From: Methanobacteriaceae archaeon
Lineage (GTDB): Archaea > Methanobacteriota > Methanobacteria > Methanobacteriales > Methanobacteriaceae
Assembly (NCBI GenBank): GCA_013403005.1
Contig: JACBOA010000004.1
Coordinates: 27,501-91,500, forward strand
Length of the DNA: 64,000 nt
Direction of reading: 5' to 3'
The position numbers and the translations under genes are program-made. This document shows positions 11,341-20,952 of the stretch, piece by piece. The notes beneath the pieces are model-generated. The model was given only the letters and a program-made list of their open reading frames with translations. It made no database searches and was not told the origin of the DNA. The stretch's first letter is position 1, and each line of letters starts with the position of its first letter.

Positions 11341-13650
11341 TTACTTCTTTTTGCATCTTAAAGCAGCTACTGCAGCCTGTCCCAGGGAAACAGAACCATC
11401 ACCTGCACAACTATTCTTATGCTGGAGGAAACTGAAACCCGCATCCTCCACAACTTTTTTAATGGTCATACTAATGGCTTCATTGTAGAAAACCCCTCCT
11501 GAACCGCCAATAACTTCAACCCCCTTCTTATCCGCAGCTTCAATGGCCAGTTCTGCCAGTCCCTGGGAAACAGCCCTCTGTGCAGAGCAAGCTAGATCCC
11601 TAACGGGTTCTCCTTCCATTTTTTTCTCCAGGACATATAAAAGAATCCTTGAAGTATCTAAAACACTTCTACCGTCATTTTTAACGATTTTAATGGGTAT
11701 GGGGTAAACATCTTTACCATGATAAGCTGCAGATTCCAGTTTCATAGCACACTCGCCTTCATAAGTTCTCTCTCCACAAATATGCATGGCAGCAGAAAGA
11801 GCATCAAGAACACGACCTGTGCTGGTGGTTTCTGTGAGATTGAAGTCCTTATCCAGCTGATTGGCTACCACATCCACTTCCTTTTCTCGGTGGGGGAAAT
11901 AGTCAACATAACTGGTTTTCATGATTTCAACAATTTCTTCTTTATCATAAAGGGAGTATAACATGGCCATCATCATCCTGGCAGGATAACGGGTGGTTAA
12001 ATCTCCTCCAGGCATTTTATGGGGTATTAAACTGGCTAATCTTTCGTATTCTGCTCCATTGGAGTAAAGGATCTCCCCACCCCAGGCACCTCCATCAGCA
12101 CCATAACCCACACCATCGGCAGCAATACAGATAAGCTCATCCACACCCCAATCCATGGATAGGGCAGCAGCATGGGCATGATGATGTTGAACCTTTAAAA
12201 CAGGACATTTAAACCTATCTCCCAGTTTATAGGCCAGTTTAGTGGTGAAAAATTGAGGATGAAGATCACAGGTCACCACATCAATTGAACTGGTTCGAGT
12301 AATTCTCATCATGTATTCAATTGCTTCCTGGAGGTAGAGGAAAGTCTCATATTTGGTTGTGTCTCCAATATGTTGAGATACATAACATTTACCTTCTTTA
12401 AGGAGGGAGAAAGTAACATCAATCTCCGGTCCCAGGGCCAGCACATTCAAATCCTTAGTGATGGTGGAAAAATCGTATGGTTCAGGCACATAACCCCGTG
12501 ACCTGCGGATGAATGCCAGATCACCACCACGGAAGCGCACCACACTATCATCGCATCGGTTTACAATCTCACGGTTGTGTAATAAGAAATAATCAGCCAC
12601 ATTTTCCAGTTTATTTATTATTTCCTGATTCTGGGTTAGCATGGGCTCTCCCGGCATGTTAGCAGAGGTCATGATATAAGCTGGTGTATCAGTGTAGCTG
12701 AAAAGCAGATGATGCAGTGCAGAGTAGGGAAGCATCACCCCTAAATTATGTAGATCCGGAGCAACATAAGGGGATAAATAGTAACTTTCACTCTTTTTGA
12801 GCACAACAATGGGCCTACTCCGGGATAATAGTGTTTCCTCTTCAAAATCAGCCACCTCTGCAAAGGTACGAATGGTGCCAATAGAGGGGGACATGCAGGC
12901 GAAGGGTTGGTTCATTCTACCCAGCCTCTCACGCATTTTGACAACTGGCAAGTCATCAAGGGTATTGGCCACCAGATGAGTACCCCCAATGCCCTTTATA
13001 GCCAGTATATTACCTTCATCTAAGAGTTCAGCCGCATTTTTAATGGGATTTTCCGAATCCATCCGTTCTTCATGGTAAAGGAAAACTTCAGGGCCGCACA
13101 CCGGACAGCAAGTAGCCTCAGCATGGTAACGCCGGTCTTCCGGGTTCTGGTATTCCACTCTACACTCCGGACAAAGTGGAAATTCCTCCATGGAAGTTCG
13201 CTCACGGTCGTAGGGAATAGATGTGATAACTGTGAAGCGTGGCCCGCAATCAGTACAGGCAGTGAAAGGATAACTGTAACGTCTATCCCCCTCTTTCATC
13301 ACTTCAGCCAGACAATTATCACAGGTAGCCACATCAGGAGGTATAACCGAGGATCCGGAGAAGTTAGCTGAGCTTTCCCGTATCTGAAAATCAGTGAAAT
13401 CCGGTGTAATATTCTCCTCGCAGCGCTCAATTTTCAATGAATCAATCTTGGATATAGGCGGTTTTTTAACCTTTAAATCATTTAAAAAGGTTTTAATATC
13501 TTTTTCATCACCCTCAACTACTATTTCAACCACATTGCCAAGGTTACGTACATATCCATTAAGTTCCAGGTTCCGGGCTAGTCGGTAGACATTTGGTCGG
13601 AAGCCAACTCCCTGTACAATTCCCTGGACAATTATGCATGCTTTTTTCAA
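11341..13650 (-). CDS. hypF: [NiFe]-hydrogenase maturation carbamoyltransferase HypF, about 769 aa
   Basis: Makes the carbamoyl group that HypE converts to the cyanide ligands of [NiFe]-hydrogenase. The order is canonical: an acylphosphatase domain (VQGIVQGVGFRPNVYR), two zinc-finger units (CDNCLAEV...CTDCGPRF and CPECRVEY...CCPVCGPE), a YrdC-like domain (AIKGIGGTHLVAN), and a Kae1-like transferase domain (QHHHAHAAALS and GGSGGVFYNEAIS). The best start is TTG at 13650, encoding LKKACIIVQG, with AGAGG about seven bases upstream. An ATG at 13689 would add 13 residues with no family support. It is a single gene here, convergent with the regulator and away from other hyp genes. Confidence 0.95.
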   Translation of the reverse strand: MKKACIIVQGIVQGVGFRPNVYRLARNLELNGYVRNLGNVVEIVVEGDEKDIKTFLNDLKVKKPPISKIDSLKIERCEENITPDFTDFQIRESSANFSGSSVIPPDVATCDNCLAEVMKEGDRRYSYPFTACTDCGPRFTVITSIPYDRERTSMEEFPLCPECRVEYQNPEDRRYHAEATCCPVCGPEVFLYHEERMDSENPIKNAAELLDEGNILAIKGIGGTHLVANTLDDLPVVKMRERLGRMNQPFACMSPSIGTIRTFAEVADFEEETLLSRSRPIVVLKKSESYYLSPYVAPDLHNLGVMLPYSALHHLLFSYTDTPAYIMTSANMPGEPMLTQNQEIINKLENVADYFLLHNREIVNRCDDSVVRFRGGDLAFIRRSRGYVPEPYDFSTITKDLNVLALGPEIDVTFSLLKEGKCYVSQHIGDTTKYETFLYLQEAIEYMMRITRTSSIDVVTCDLHPQFFTTKLAYKLGDRFKCPVLKVQHHHAHAAALSMDWGVDELICIAADGVGYGADGGAWGGEILYSNGAEYERLASLIPHKMPGGDLTTRYPARMMMAMLYSLYDKEEIVEIMKTSYVDYFPHREKEVDVVANQLDKDFNLTETTSTGRVLDALSAAMHICGERTYEGECAMKLESAAYHGKDVYPIPIKIVKNDGRSVLDTSRILLYVLEKKMEGEPVRDLACSAQRAVSQGLAELAIEAADKKGVEVIGGSGGVFYNEAISMTIKKVVEDAGFSFLQHKNSCAGDGSVSLGQAAVAALRCKKK

Positions 13651-13981
13651 TTTAGAGCCTCTTATTCTAATTTTAAACAGATTAAACATTAATTCGTAAT
13701 AATCGGAAGTCTAGATACTTTTCTTTAAGATTAATTTTATTGCAGTTAAATTTTTTATTCAGGTAACATAGATAAATTCCCAAACCAAATAAATCTTCTT
13801 TCGCATTATGAACCTATAAGGATTAGATTTCATACCAGTTCCATTCAACTTTTTATTTGATTTTGAGCAATTTATAAGTGGAATAAATCTGCATGTAATG
13901 ACTCCTTGCAGCCTAATGGTGCTAAATATAAATTTTTTTATTAATTTAGATTGATCAAAAAGATTATTATAAGATAAAACC
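13651..13981. other. Intergenic between hypF and the GMD-like gene; no gene seen
   Basis: AT-rich sequence. An 82-codon open frame on the minus strand crosses into the GMD-like gene, has a low-complexity composition and no ribosome site, and is not accepted as a gene. Confidence 0.5.
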
Positions 13982-15211
13982 TCAGATTCTGTTTTTTTCA
14001 TGGTCAAAAAAGTTCAACTGGTCTTCTATAATATCACTGAGGCTGTATTCAATTTTTCCACCAATTTTCTGAATTTTTTCATTACTGGAAAGGATCAGGG
14101 GAATTTCTGCGGGTCTGAACCGGTTGGGATTGAATTCGATAAGCACCTTCCCCTGGCTGCTGTTAACAATAATACCCTTATCAGGGATGGTGAATTCAAG
14201 TTTACCTTCCAGCATCAGCTGATCTACCCGGGTTTTAACAAATTTTACTCCGAAAAAGGGATTGTTATTTAGTTCCGTGGGGTTATCAACAGTTTTACCA
14301 CCCTTAATAGATTCAATACTGCTAATAGTCCAACCAGCCTGTTCCAATCCCAATAATATATAACTGAGGACCGAGTTGGTTCTCATGGATCCCTGATTAT
14401 AAACTTCACCTTTCTGGCCTTTATCAGCCAGTAGAAGATATCCTTTTATAATATCATTCACATGGGACCAGTCACGGAAGGCATTAAGGTTTCCGATAAC
14501 AATACGGTCTGATTCTCCATATTTAAGTCTCATAATCTGGCTGGTGATGACGGATGTGACAAACATCATTCCCCTACCAGCACCTTCATGGTTAAATGCC
14601 CGTGACACCACAGTATCCAGACCATAAGACTGGTGATAATTTTGCATCAAGTAATCTCCGTACACCTTGGATACTGCATATGGTGACAGGGGACGGAGGG
14701 GATTGCTTTCCTTAACTGGTAATTCTGGAATGTTTACAGGTTCCGGGAAAACTGTCTTATGCTGTTGTTTAACACGCAGGTACTGTTCCTCTGAGGATAT
14801 GACCATACCATATTCATCACCTGAACCAGCAAACACAATCTTAGTATCCAGATCCTTTATGCGCACGGCTTCTAAAAGGTTCAAAGTTCCTATGCAATTA
14901 ATATTCTGAGTTTCCAGGGGTTGGTGGAAGGAGAATTCAACAGATGATTGAGCTGCCAAGTGAAAAATAAAGTCAGGTTGGGAATTATCAAGAGCATTGG
15001 CCAGGGAAGTTATATCCGTAAGATCACCTTCCAACAGGATCAACTTATCTTCAATACCCTTGTCAATTAAGTTTTTTTCCATGGCATCAATGTCCTCAGG
15101 CCTTACAAAACCATATACATCTGCACCACTATCTAAAAGCTCTTTTGCTAAATAAGACCCAACAAAACCGTTAGCCCCTGTTATCAGAACATTTTTTTCA
15201 TTCCAGTTCAT
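13982..15211 (-). CDS. GDP-mannose 4,6-dehydratase-like SDR protein, 409 aa
   Basis: Extended short-chain dehydrogenase. The NAD(P) site is ITGANGFVGSYLA, and the catalytic pair lies in SPYAVSKVYGDYL (YxxxK). The C-terminal motif NPNRFRPAEIPLIL matches the DPRFFRPAEV-type substrate region of GDP-mannose dehydratases, which favours GDP-mannose over other sugars. About 45 residues before that motif, around GKLEFTIPDKGII, look like an insertion relative to typical members. A matching reductase or glycosyltransferase is not adjacent. AGGAAGATATAT precedes the ATG. It probably supplies a deoxysugar precursor for surface glycans. Confidence 0.85.
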   Translation of the reverse strand: MNWNEKNVLITGANGFVGSYLAKELLDSGADVYGFVRPEDIDAMEKNLIDKGIEDKLILLEGDLTDITSLANALDNSQPDFIFHLAAQSSVEFSFHQPLETQNINCIGTLNLLEAVRIKDLDTKIVFAGSGDEYGMVISSEEQYLRVKQQHKTVFPEPVNIPELPVKESNPLRPLSPYAVSKVYGDYLMQNYHQSYGLDTVVSRAFNHEGAGRGMMFVTSVITSQIMRLKYGESDRIVIGNLNAFRDWSHVNDIIKGYLLLADKGQKGEVYNQGSMRTNSVLSYILLGLEQAGWTISSIESIKGGKTVDNPTELNNNPFFGVKFVKTRVDQLMLEGKLEFTIPDKGIIVNSSQGKVLIEFNPNRFRPAEIPLILSSNEKIQKIGGKIEYSLSDIIEDQLNFFDHEKNRI

Positions 15212-15397
15212 ATATATCTTCCTAAAACCTCTAAAACCTTAATATTTAGGTTTGACACTGATATCATAATTCAAATATCAGAATTTCCCCGTGTATATCA
15301 AATCATGATGTAAATTAAACTTAGTGAATTATCTAATTAAATAATTCTTTTTGGAACCCATATTTTAATAGTAATATATGCAAAAATATAAAATTCA

Positions 15398-16771
15398 ATG
15401 ACTGATTATCTGAATAAACATCTGATTTTGATAATTACCAGCATATCTTCATTTTTAACACCTTTCACTGGATCAGCTCTCAACATTGCCCTTCCTTCGA
15501 TTTCTAATGAACTAGCCAACAATGCAATTTTGTTAAGTTGGCTGCCACTGTCTTTTTACCTGGTAACAGCCGTTTCCACCATTCCTCTGGGGAGGATTGC
15601 AGATATATATGGTATTCGTAAGATATTTACCTATGGGGTGATAATTTTCACATTATCTTCTTTTCTAGCTGGTTTGTGCATGTCCATGGAAATTCTAATA
15701 GTTTTCAGAGCACTTCAGGGTATGGGGAGTGCTATGATGCTGGTAACTGGATTGGCAATGTTAGTTGTAATATTTAAAACAGGGGAGAAAGGTAAGGCTA
15801 TTGGGATTAACAGTGCTGCAGTTTTTATGGGAATGTCATCCGGGCCATTAATAGGTGGTTTTTTAACACAGTTTATTGGATGGAGGAGCATTTTCTTCAC
15901 AACAGCGATATTGGGATTAATAGCAATTCTTTTTTTCCAAAAAACTGGTGATAATAAATTCAATGTAAAATCTGCTGGTAAATTTGATATCAAAGGTTCT
16001 CTAGTTTTTAGTTTAACTCTGTTAATTCTACTAATTGGATTTTCCAATATTTACACTGATCCAGGGAAAATAATGGTTTTAACTGGATTAATAGGCATTC
16101 TAAGCTATGTTTTCCTGGAATTGGAAGGGAAAATTAATGTTTTGAACCTGAACATATTATTAAAAAGCAAAAATTTCATTATGGGGAACATAGCCATTTT
16201 CATAAGCGTAATTGGATCAGTTGCTGTGGCATTTCTTCTAAATCTCTATTTACAGTATATAAAAGGATTAGATCCTGGTTCTGTGGGGATAATTTTAACA
16301 ATACAACCACTGTGCATGATCTTAATATCTCCCTTAGCCGGAGAACTTTCAGACAGATTTAAAGGCGAAATAATAGGATTAATAGGTCTAACTATATCTA
16401 ATATATCCCTTTTTTCATTGGCATTCATCAATTCTTACACCAATCTAAATTTAATACTGTTCTATTTGGCCCTTCTGGGTATTGGTTTAGGATTATTCTC
16501 TGCACCCAATACCCATGCTATTTTAGGGAATGTGAAACCAAAGTTCTATGGAGTGACCTCGGCCATGGTCAGCACCATGCGAATGACTGGACAAACCTTC
16601 AGCATGTCCTTAATAATTCTAATATTTTCCAAATATCTGGGTTATGGTCAAATAATCCCTGAAAACTATCCTTCACTTCTTTCTAGCATCCAGATAATTT
16701 TCTTTATCATTGCAATCATTTCATTGGGTGCTGTGTTTGCCTTGGGGATATTATGTTGGAAGTATTCTTGA
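15398..16771 (+). CDS. MFS multidrug exporter, DHA2-like, 457 aa
   Basis: Polytopic membrane transporter with about 14 predicted helices. Motif A-like PLGRIADIYGIRKIF lies between helices 2 and 3, RALQGMGSAMMLV is the helix-4 pattern of drug:proton antiporters, and AVFMGMSSGPLIGGFLTQF resembles the helix-5 antiporter motif C. This composition and length match the DHA2 branch. No ribosome site is seen, and a TATA-like AATATATGC lies about 25 bases before the ATG, so the message may be leaderless. The substrate cannot be read from sequence. Confidence 0.88.
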   Translation: MTDYLNKHLILIITSISSFLTPFTGSALNIALPSISNELANNAILLSWLPLSFYLVTAVSTIPLGRIADIYGIRKIFTYGVIIFTLSSFLAGLCMSMEILIVFRALQGMGSAMMLVTGLAMLVVIFKTGEKGKAIGINSAAVFMGMSSGPLIGGFLTQFIGWRSIFFTTAILGLIAILFFQKTGDNKFNVKSAGKFDIKGSLVFSLTLLILLIGFSNIYTDPGKIMVLTGLIGILSYVFLELEGKINVLNLNILLKSKNFIMGNIAIFISVIGSVAVAFLLNLYLQYIKGLDPGSVGIILTIQPLCMILISPLAGELSDRFKGEIIGLIGLTISNISLFSLAFINSYTNLNLILFYLALLGIGLGLFSAPNTHAILGNVKPKFYGVTSAMVSTMRMTGQTFSMSLIILIFSKYLGYGQIIPENYPSLLSSIQIIFFIIAIISLGAVFALGILCWKYS

Positions 16772-16934
16772 AAATTTAACCTCTCAAATTATTATAAAGA
16801 ACCAGTAGAATCTTTAAACTATAAAAAACTGCCTTTAAAAATAAATACTCCTCAATATATAGTGCGCGTGGAATGCAACTGTTTTAAATGTTCTAGTATG
16901 ATATAAATAAAATATACTGGTGAGGCATGATGAT

Positions 16935-17702
16935 ATGAAGAAAATACTTCAGGAACTAGTCAAGGGTCATATATCAATGGAAGAAGCTGAAAAACGGCTT
17001 AAAATCATGCAAATAGATGAATTAGGAGATTTTGCTAAAATAGACTCTGCTAGGGATATTCGAACTGGTTTTCCTGAAGCAGTTTTCGCCGAGGGAAAGG
17101 ATGACGAAGAACTGGTAGAGATAATCCAGGGATGTTCGAAACAGAGAAGGGTGCTGGTAACTCGTTTAGAAGACGAAAGGTACCAAAAAATCAAAAAAGA
17201 ACTTGAATTTCTTCAAAAAGAAGGGTTTAAAATAGAATACAATCACAAAGCCCGAATTTTACTCCTTAAAGATCATGAAATAGAAAAACAGGGAAAAATT
17301 GGAATAATCACTGCCGGCACCTCAGACATACCAGTAGCCGAAGAAGCTCGTGTGGTGGCTGAGGAAGCAGGGTGTGAAGTTTTAACATCTTATGACGTGG
17401 GAGTGGCAGGTATACACAGATTATTTTCCCAGATACGGCGTATGTTGGAAGAAGATGTGAAGGCCATAATTGTAGTTGCAGGCATGGAAGGAGCACTACC
17501 CTCAGTGGTTGCCGGACTGGTGGATATTCCAGTAATTGGAGTTCCCACTTCAGTAGGTTATGGGGTAGGGGCAGGGGGATTCGCAGCCCTTAATGCCATG
17601 TTACAATCCTGTGCCCCGGGAATAGCCGTGGTAAACATTGATAATGGATTCGGAGCAGCAGTATTCGCCGCAACTGTAGTAAAACAAACAATTAATGGCT
17701 AG
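16935..17702 (+). CDS. larB: LarB-type pyridinium-3,5-biscarboxylate mononucleotide synthase, 255 aa
   Basis: PurE-related carboxylase that carries out the first step of nickel-pincer (NPN) cofactor biosynthesis from nicotinate adenine dinucleotide. Seen here: the LarB-type segment DIRTGFPEAVFAEGKDDEEL, then the PurE-like core GIITAGTSDIPVAEEARVVA, VVAGMEGALPSVVAGL and PTSVGYGVGAGGFAAL. The preferred start is ATG at 16935 with GGTGAGG nine bases upstream. GTG at 16920 would lie within that site. No larC, larE or larA is in the window. Methanogens often carry lar-type genes without an evident lactate racemase, so the enzyme that uses the cofactor is unclear. Confidence 0.88.
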   Translation: MKKILQELVKGHISMEEAEKRLKIMQIDELGDFAKIDSARDIRTGFPEAVFAEGKDDEELVEIIQGCSKQRRVLVTRLEDERYQKIKKELEFLQKEGFKIEYNHKARILLLKDHEIEKQGKIGIITAGTSDIPVAEEARVVAEEAGCEVLTSYDVGVAGIHRLFSQIRRMLEEDVKAIIVVAGMEGALPSVVAGLVDIPVIGVPTSVGYGVGAGGFAALNAMLQSCAPGIAVVNIDNGFGAAVFAATVVKQTING

Positions 17703-17872
17703 ATTTGGTATGGGGTTGTGCTTTCAAATTAATAACTATCATTGAATGTTTGTTTTAAGGGTTCTATATCGGATTTTTGGGTTAGGTGTAATTGAGGATT
17801 ATTAATAATTTGAGGTAATAATTCTGGGGGATGGATTAGATTATGAATGCAGTATATTATTAAAAGATTATT

Positions 17873-18682
17873 TTAAGGGATAAAATAGACCTTGAAGTAC
17901 AGTAGATAATCCCAGCTAAAAATAATAAAGCTCAAATAGAGGATTACAAAAATCATTGCGTACCATTTTTCGTTTTGAAGGTTGAATTTTCCAGTGTGGA
18001 GTAACCACTGTAATAAACTGGTTAAAATAACCATTAAGATGATTGCAAATCCAATTCCAAATAAAACATCCGAAAGATAATGGACCCCCACCAAAATCCG
18101 GCTAAAAGCCAGCGATATGGCGTAAATAAGAATTATCAATGCTAAACATATCTTCATCCAACTTCTTTTGAATGTGGCATCATCAGTCAAAAAACAGATT
18201 ATCAGTGGCAGCGTCCCTGCAAATGACTGGAAGGCATGTCCAGAGGGAAACGAGAACCCGCTGGAGTAATATAGGGCATTAAGATCTAGATGTGCCACTT
18301 GCGGCCGCGGACGTGCAAAAAAATCCTTTAGAATGGGGTCTACAATAGGATTGCCAATAGCCAATATCATAATGGATAAAAAGAACACTAAGCGATATTT
18401 TTTCAAGATTTCAACCTTGAAAGATGCTAAATAAACGGTCAGAAGAGGCAATCCAACAAGATAAAGCATATATTTGGTATAAATATACCAGAAATCTGCA
18501 AAAAACGGATTAGTGCGCAGGGAATTAAAACTGGCCACTAAGTAATAATCAAATCCATAGCTCAAATAGGCAATAAAAGCAATTATCCATAAAATAAAGG
18601 CAAATAATAGTAAAATCAGCTTCTTCTTGGTTCCAAACTCAAATAATTTCAGTTGAGAATTATTAGGGGGGTTAATGTCCAT
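17873..18682 (-). CDS. PAP2-family membrane phosphatase, 269 aa
   Basis: Membrane phosphatase of the PAP2 superfamily with about six helices. The three signature blocks are present: KDFFARPRPQ, PSGHAFQSFAG and SRILVGVHYLSDVLFG, which carry the catalytic His residues. Likely substrates are lipid phosphates or prenyl pyrophosphates such as those recycled in archaeal lipid or glycan synthesis; the exact one is not shown. A single gene with no obvious partner. Confidence 0.88.
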   Translation of the reverse strand: MDINPPNNSQLKLFEFGTKKKLILLLFAFILWIIAFIAYLSYGFDYYLVASFNSLRTNPFFADFWYIYTKYMLYLVGLPLLTVYLASFKVEILKKYRLVFFLSIMILAIGNPIVDPILKDFFARPRPQVAHLDLNALYYSSGFSFPSGHAFQSFAGTLPLIICFLTDDATFKRSWMKICLALIILIYAISLAFSRILVGVHYLSDVLFGIGFAIILMVILTSLLQWLLHTGKFNLQNEKWYAMIFVILYLSFIIFSWDYLLYFKVYFIP

Positions 18683-18785
18683 TTACAATCACATGTTGAA
18701 TTGATAAAGGAGATGGTGTTGGTCAGATTGAAATACTACATATTGGATGGTTAATTGGATATTAAATCTATTAAGGTTAGTTTCC

Positions 18786-19121
18786 CTAATTTTCATCAGA
18801 GTCACAGTATTTCTTTCCCCACTCGCATAAAGAGTCTAAAATGGGAAGTACAGACTCTCCCTTGGGTGTAAGGGAATACTCCACTTTAGGGGGAACTTGT
18901 GGATAAACTTTTCTATTGATTATCCTGTCTTTTTCCAGTTCTCTAAGGGTTTTGGTAAGCATTCTCTGTGTAATATCCGGTAATTTCTTATTTATCTCAC
19001 TAAACCTCAATTTCCCGTCCTTTAATGAACACAAAACCAATGATTTCCATTTACCACCTATCTGGTTAATGGCAGCTTCTACTGAACAGATATATTCATG
19101 GTTTTCACCATTAACGGTCAT
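18786..19121 (-). CDS. HxlR-family winged-helix regulator, 111 aa
   Basis: Complete HxlR-type protein. CSVEAAINQIGGKWKSLVLC opens it, followed by LRFSEINKKLPDITQRMLTK and TLRELEKDRIINRKVYPQVP, and it ends with GESVLPILDSLCEWGKKYCD. Cys residues near both ends (residue 12, residue 31, and two near the C-terminus) leave room for redox sensing, as known for some HxlR proteins. It is divergent from a 31-codon Cys-rich gene, with repeated GTAAGTATA elements between the two. It therefore probably controls that gene and itself (inference). Confidence 0.9.
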   Translation of the reverse strand: MTVNGENHEYICSVEAAINQIGGKWKSLVLCSLKDGKLRFSEINKKLPDITQRMLTKTLRELEKDRIINRKVYPQVPPKVEYSLTPKGESVLPILDSLCEWGKKYCDSDEN

Positions 19122-19217
19122 TTTATCACCCCCTGAACTAAGAGCGCAGTGACTAAATGCATATCAAAATATATTTTTGATATTGTTATCAGACTAGTTA
19201 ATGATATAATTTATGAT

Positions 19218-19282
19218 AGTAAGTATACTTTTTGTAAGTATATATGATTATTGTCAGTACATATTTTATATACTATTACTTA
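19218..19282. promoter_or_regulatory. Operator-like repeats between hxlR-type gene and microprotein gene
   Basis: The perfect palindrome AAGTATACTT (19221-19230) lies inside AGTAAGTATAC. GTAAGTATA recurs at 19234, and a mirrored TACTATTACTTAC follows around 19271-19283, where it overlaps the TATA-like TTTATATACT of the rightward gene. The arrangement suits binding by a dimeric winged-helix regulator. Confidence 0.55.
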
Positions 19283-19316
19283 CCTTTTTATATTGTTAAT
19301 ATGTTGAGGTGAAAAA

Positions 19317-19412
19317 ATGCAAGTAAAATTCGATTTACAACATTTCTGCTGTGGTCCTAAAGGATGTGAATTAGAAGTAGTATACGGCGAAATGATGGAT
19401 GCAGAAGATTAA
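19317..19412 (+). CDS. Cys-rich microprotein, 31 aa
   Basis: A 31-codon gene with a very good ribosome site (GAGGTG six bases before the ATG). The product begins MQVKFDLQHFCCGPKGC, so three Cys and one His sit within nine residues, followed by an acidic tail (ELEVVYGEMMDAED). The short Cys/His cluster could bind a metal or act as a redox switch. It stands divergent from an HxlR-family gene with shared operator-like repeats and has its own TATA-like box. I know of no named family for it. A run of T residues follows the stop. Coding status rests on the ribosome site, composition and context. Confidence 0.65.
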   Translation: MQVKFDLQHFCCGPKGCELEVVYGEMMDAED

Positions 19413-19519
19413 TAGATTTTTTTTATTAAATAAAAATTTCTATTCTTCTATTTTTTTTATTTAAACTCTAAGTGTTTTATTTGAAGTTTTATTTGAAGTT
19501 TGTTAAATTTTAATGGCAT

Positions 19520-20251
19520 TTATTTAATCCTGTTGCCATTCATTTTTTTCTTTCTTCCGTGCGGACAGATATAAATGCACAATCCACAAACATTCCATTC
19601 TTCACCAGAACCCAAGTATTCTTCGCACTTACGGGCATCGTAACGCACATCTCTGTTTTCATCTTCATGAAAGGGAGCACCGGTGAATGCAGAAACAGGA
19701 CAGATATCCACGCAGCCGGTGCAGTTCCCACAGTGATCATTCATTTTCTTCCCAGTGACTTTCAGTGGTGCATCGGTGGGAATGGTAATCCACCGCACCC
19801 TGGGGCCTGCTTGAGGGGTGATGAGAAGGCAACTTTTCCCAATCCAACCGTGTCCTGCCAGATTAGCTGCCAACTTATGGGAGATAACTCCACAGATCCG
19901 CTCGTCATCATATCGCTGAGAAGCAGGTATGGGAAGAGCCCTGAAACCTGCACTCTGAACACAACTGCTTAAACGTGAAGCCAGAAGGTCAAGTCTCATG
20001 TTTATAATTTCATAACCGTGATGGCGGTAGTTTAATGCCACGGAACGTTCTTCTCTGTGGGGAAGCTGATCTACAATACTGTCCATGATTCTCATGCCCA
20101 ATGAAATAGCCCGGGGATAGGAAGCAACTTCATCACCACCCTGATCCCGGATAAAATCATGGGCAGATGAAAGGTCAGCCACACCATAAAAATCAGCACC
20201 TTCAAGAGAGGATATTTCTCGCAGATTCTGATCTAATTCTTCAATATCCAT
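19520..20251 (-). CDS. QueG-like iron-sulfur protein with two 4Fe-4S motifs, 243 aa
   Basis: Shows the epoxyqueuosine-reductase-like layout: an N-terminal part (PRAISLGMRIMD, GFRALPIP), a central LAGHGWIGKSCLLITPQAGP block, then ferredoxin motifs HCGNCTGCVDICPVSAF and NVCGLCIYICPHG. Lengths of this kind, shorter than bacterial QueG and lacking HEAT repeats, are common in methanogens as uncharacterised 4Fe-4S proteins. Archaea use archaeosine rather than queuosine, so the QueG reaction should not be assumed. A truncated relative lies at 31847-32311. It is a single gene. Confidence 0.82.
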   Translation of the reverse strand: MDIEELDQNLREISSLEGADFYGVADLSSAHDFIRDQGGDEVASYPRAISLGMRIMDSIVDQLPHREERSVALNYRHHGYEIINMRLDLLASRLSSCVQSAGFRALPIPASQRYDDERICGVISHKLAANLAGHGWIGKSCLLITPQAGPRVRWITIPTDAPLKVTGKKMNDHCGNCTGCVDICPVSAFTGAPFHEDENRDVRYDARKCEEYLGSGEEWNVCGLCIYICPHGRKKKMNGNRIK

Positions 20252-20586
20252 CTTGATGCCTTCATAACTCTTTTAGTAACTAAATTTAGCTTATTCTCTA
20301 TATCCTTTCTTCACTTGTAAATTATTATTCATGTATTCAATTATCTATTTCAGCAGGATTATTATAAAAATCCAAACATTATAGAGGTGATTCAGATAAA
20401 TAACGCTTCTTTAAAAGTGCATTTGTCAAAGATGACCTAATCTAGTGATTTTTCCACAACAGTTTCCACAATTTAAAATCCTTTTATGTATTTAATTATG
20501 GTTTATTTTGTCGTATAATTGTTATAATTGCACTCATATAATACTATAAATAGATATGATTGAATATAGTAAGTTAGGTGTTCCAA
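20252..20586 (+). promoter_or_regulatory. Spacer with TATA box for the cupin gene
   Basis: TATAAATA at 20545-20552 would start RNA near 20574, leaving a leader of roughly 13 bases before the ATG at 20587. Nothing else is recognised in this AT-rich stretch. Confidence 0.5.
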
Positions 20587-20952
20587 ATGGAAGTTAATGT
20601 TATTAATTTCAAGGATAAATTCTCTAAAATAGATGAGTTACATTCTTACAAGGTTATTGCTCAAATGAATAATTACTATTTCAAAATTGTTAAAGCTAAA
20701 AGAGATTTTATATGGCATAGCCATCCAGAGACTGATGAAGTATTCTTGGTTATTCAGGGGAACCTACAAATTGATTTGAGGGATAAAACATTATATTTGA
20801 AGGAAGGAGAAATGGCAGTGATTCCAAAGGGAATTGAACATAAACCTTCGTGTGATGAAGAATGTCATGTATTGTTAATAGAACCATCAGACACTCTTAA
20901 TACTGGTGATGCTGGAGGAGACCTAACAGATGAAAATGTTGAATGGATATAA
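20587..20952 (+). CDS. Cupin-domain protein, 121 aa
   Basis: Small single-domain cupin. The metal-binding blocks are FIWHSHPETDEVFLVIQG and MAVIPKGIEHKPSC, giving the HxH...E...H ligand set. The start is the ATG at 20587 with AGGTG six bases upstream. An in-frame GTG nine bases earlier overlaps that site. Such proteins range from isomerases to sensor domains, so no reaction is assigned. The tail (DAGGDLTDENVEWI) is acidic. Confidence 0.85.
   Translation: MEVNVINFKDKFSKIDELHSYKVIAQMNNYYFKIVKAKRDFIWHSHPETDEVFLVIQGNLQIDLRDKTLYLKEGEMAVIPKGIEHKPSCDEECHVLLIEPSDTLNTGDAGGDLTDENVEWI

Noticed and set aside
13759..14007. 82-codon minus-strand open frame next to the GMD-like gene
   Set aside because: It overlaps the real gene's end, has no ribosome site and an AT-rich, unstructured composition.
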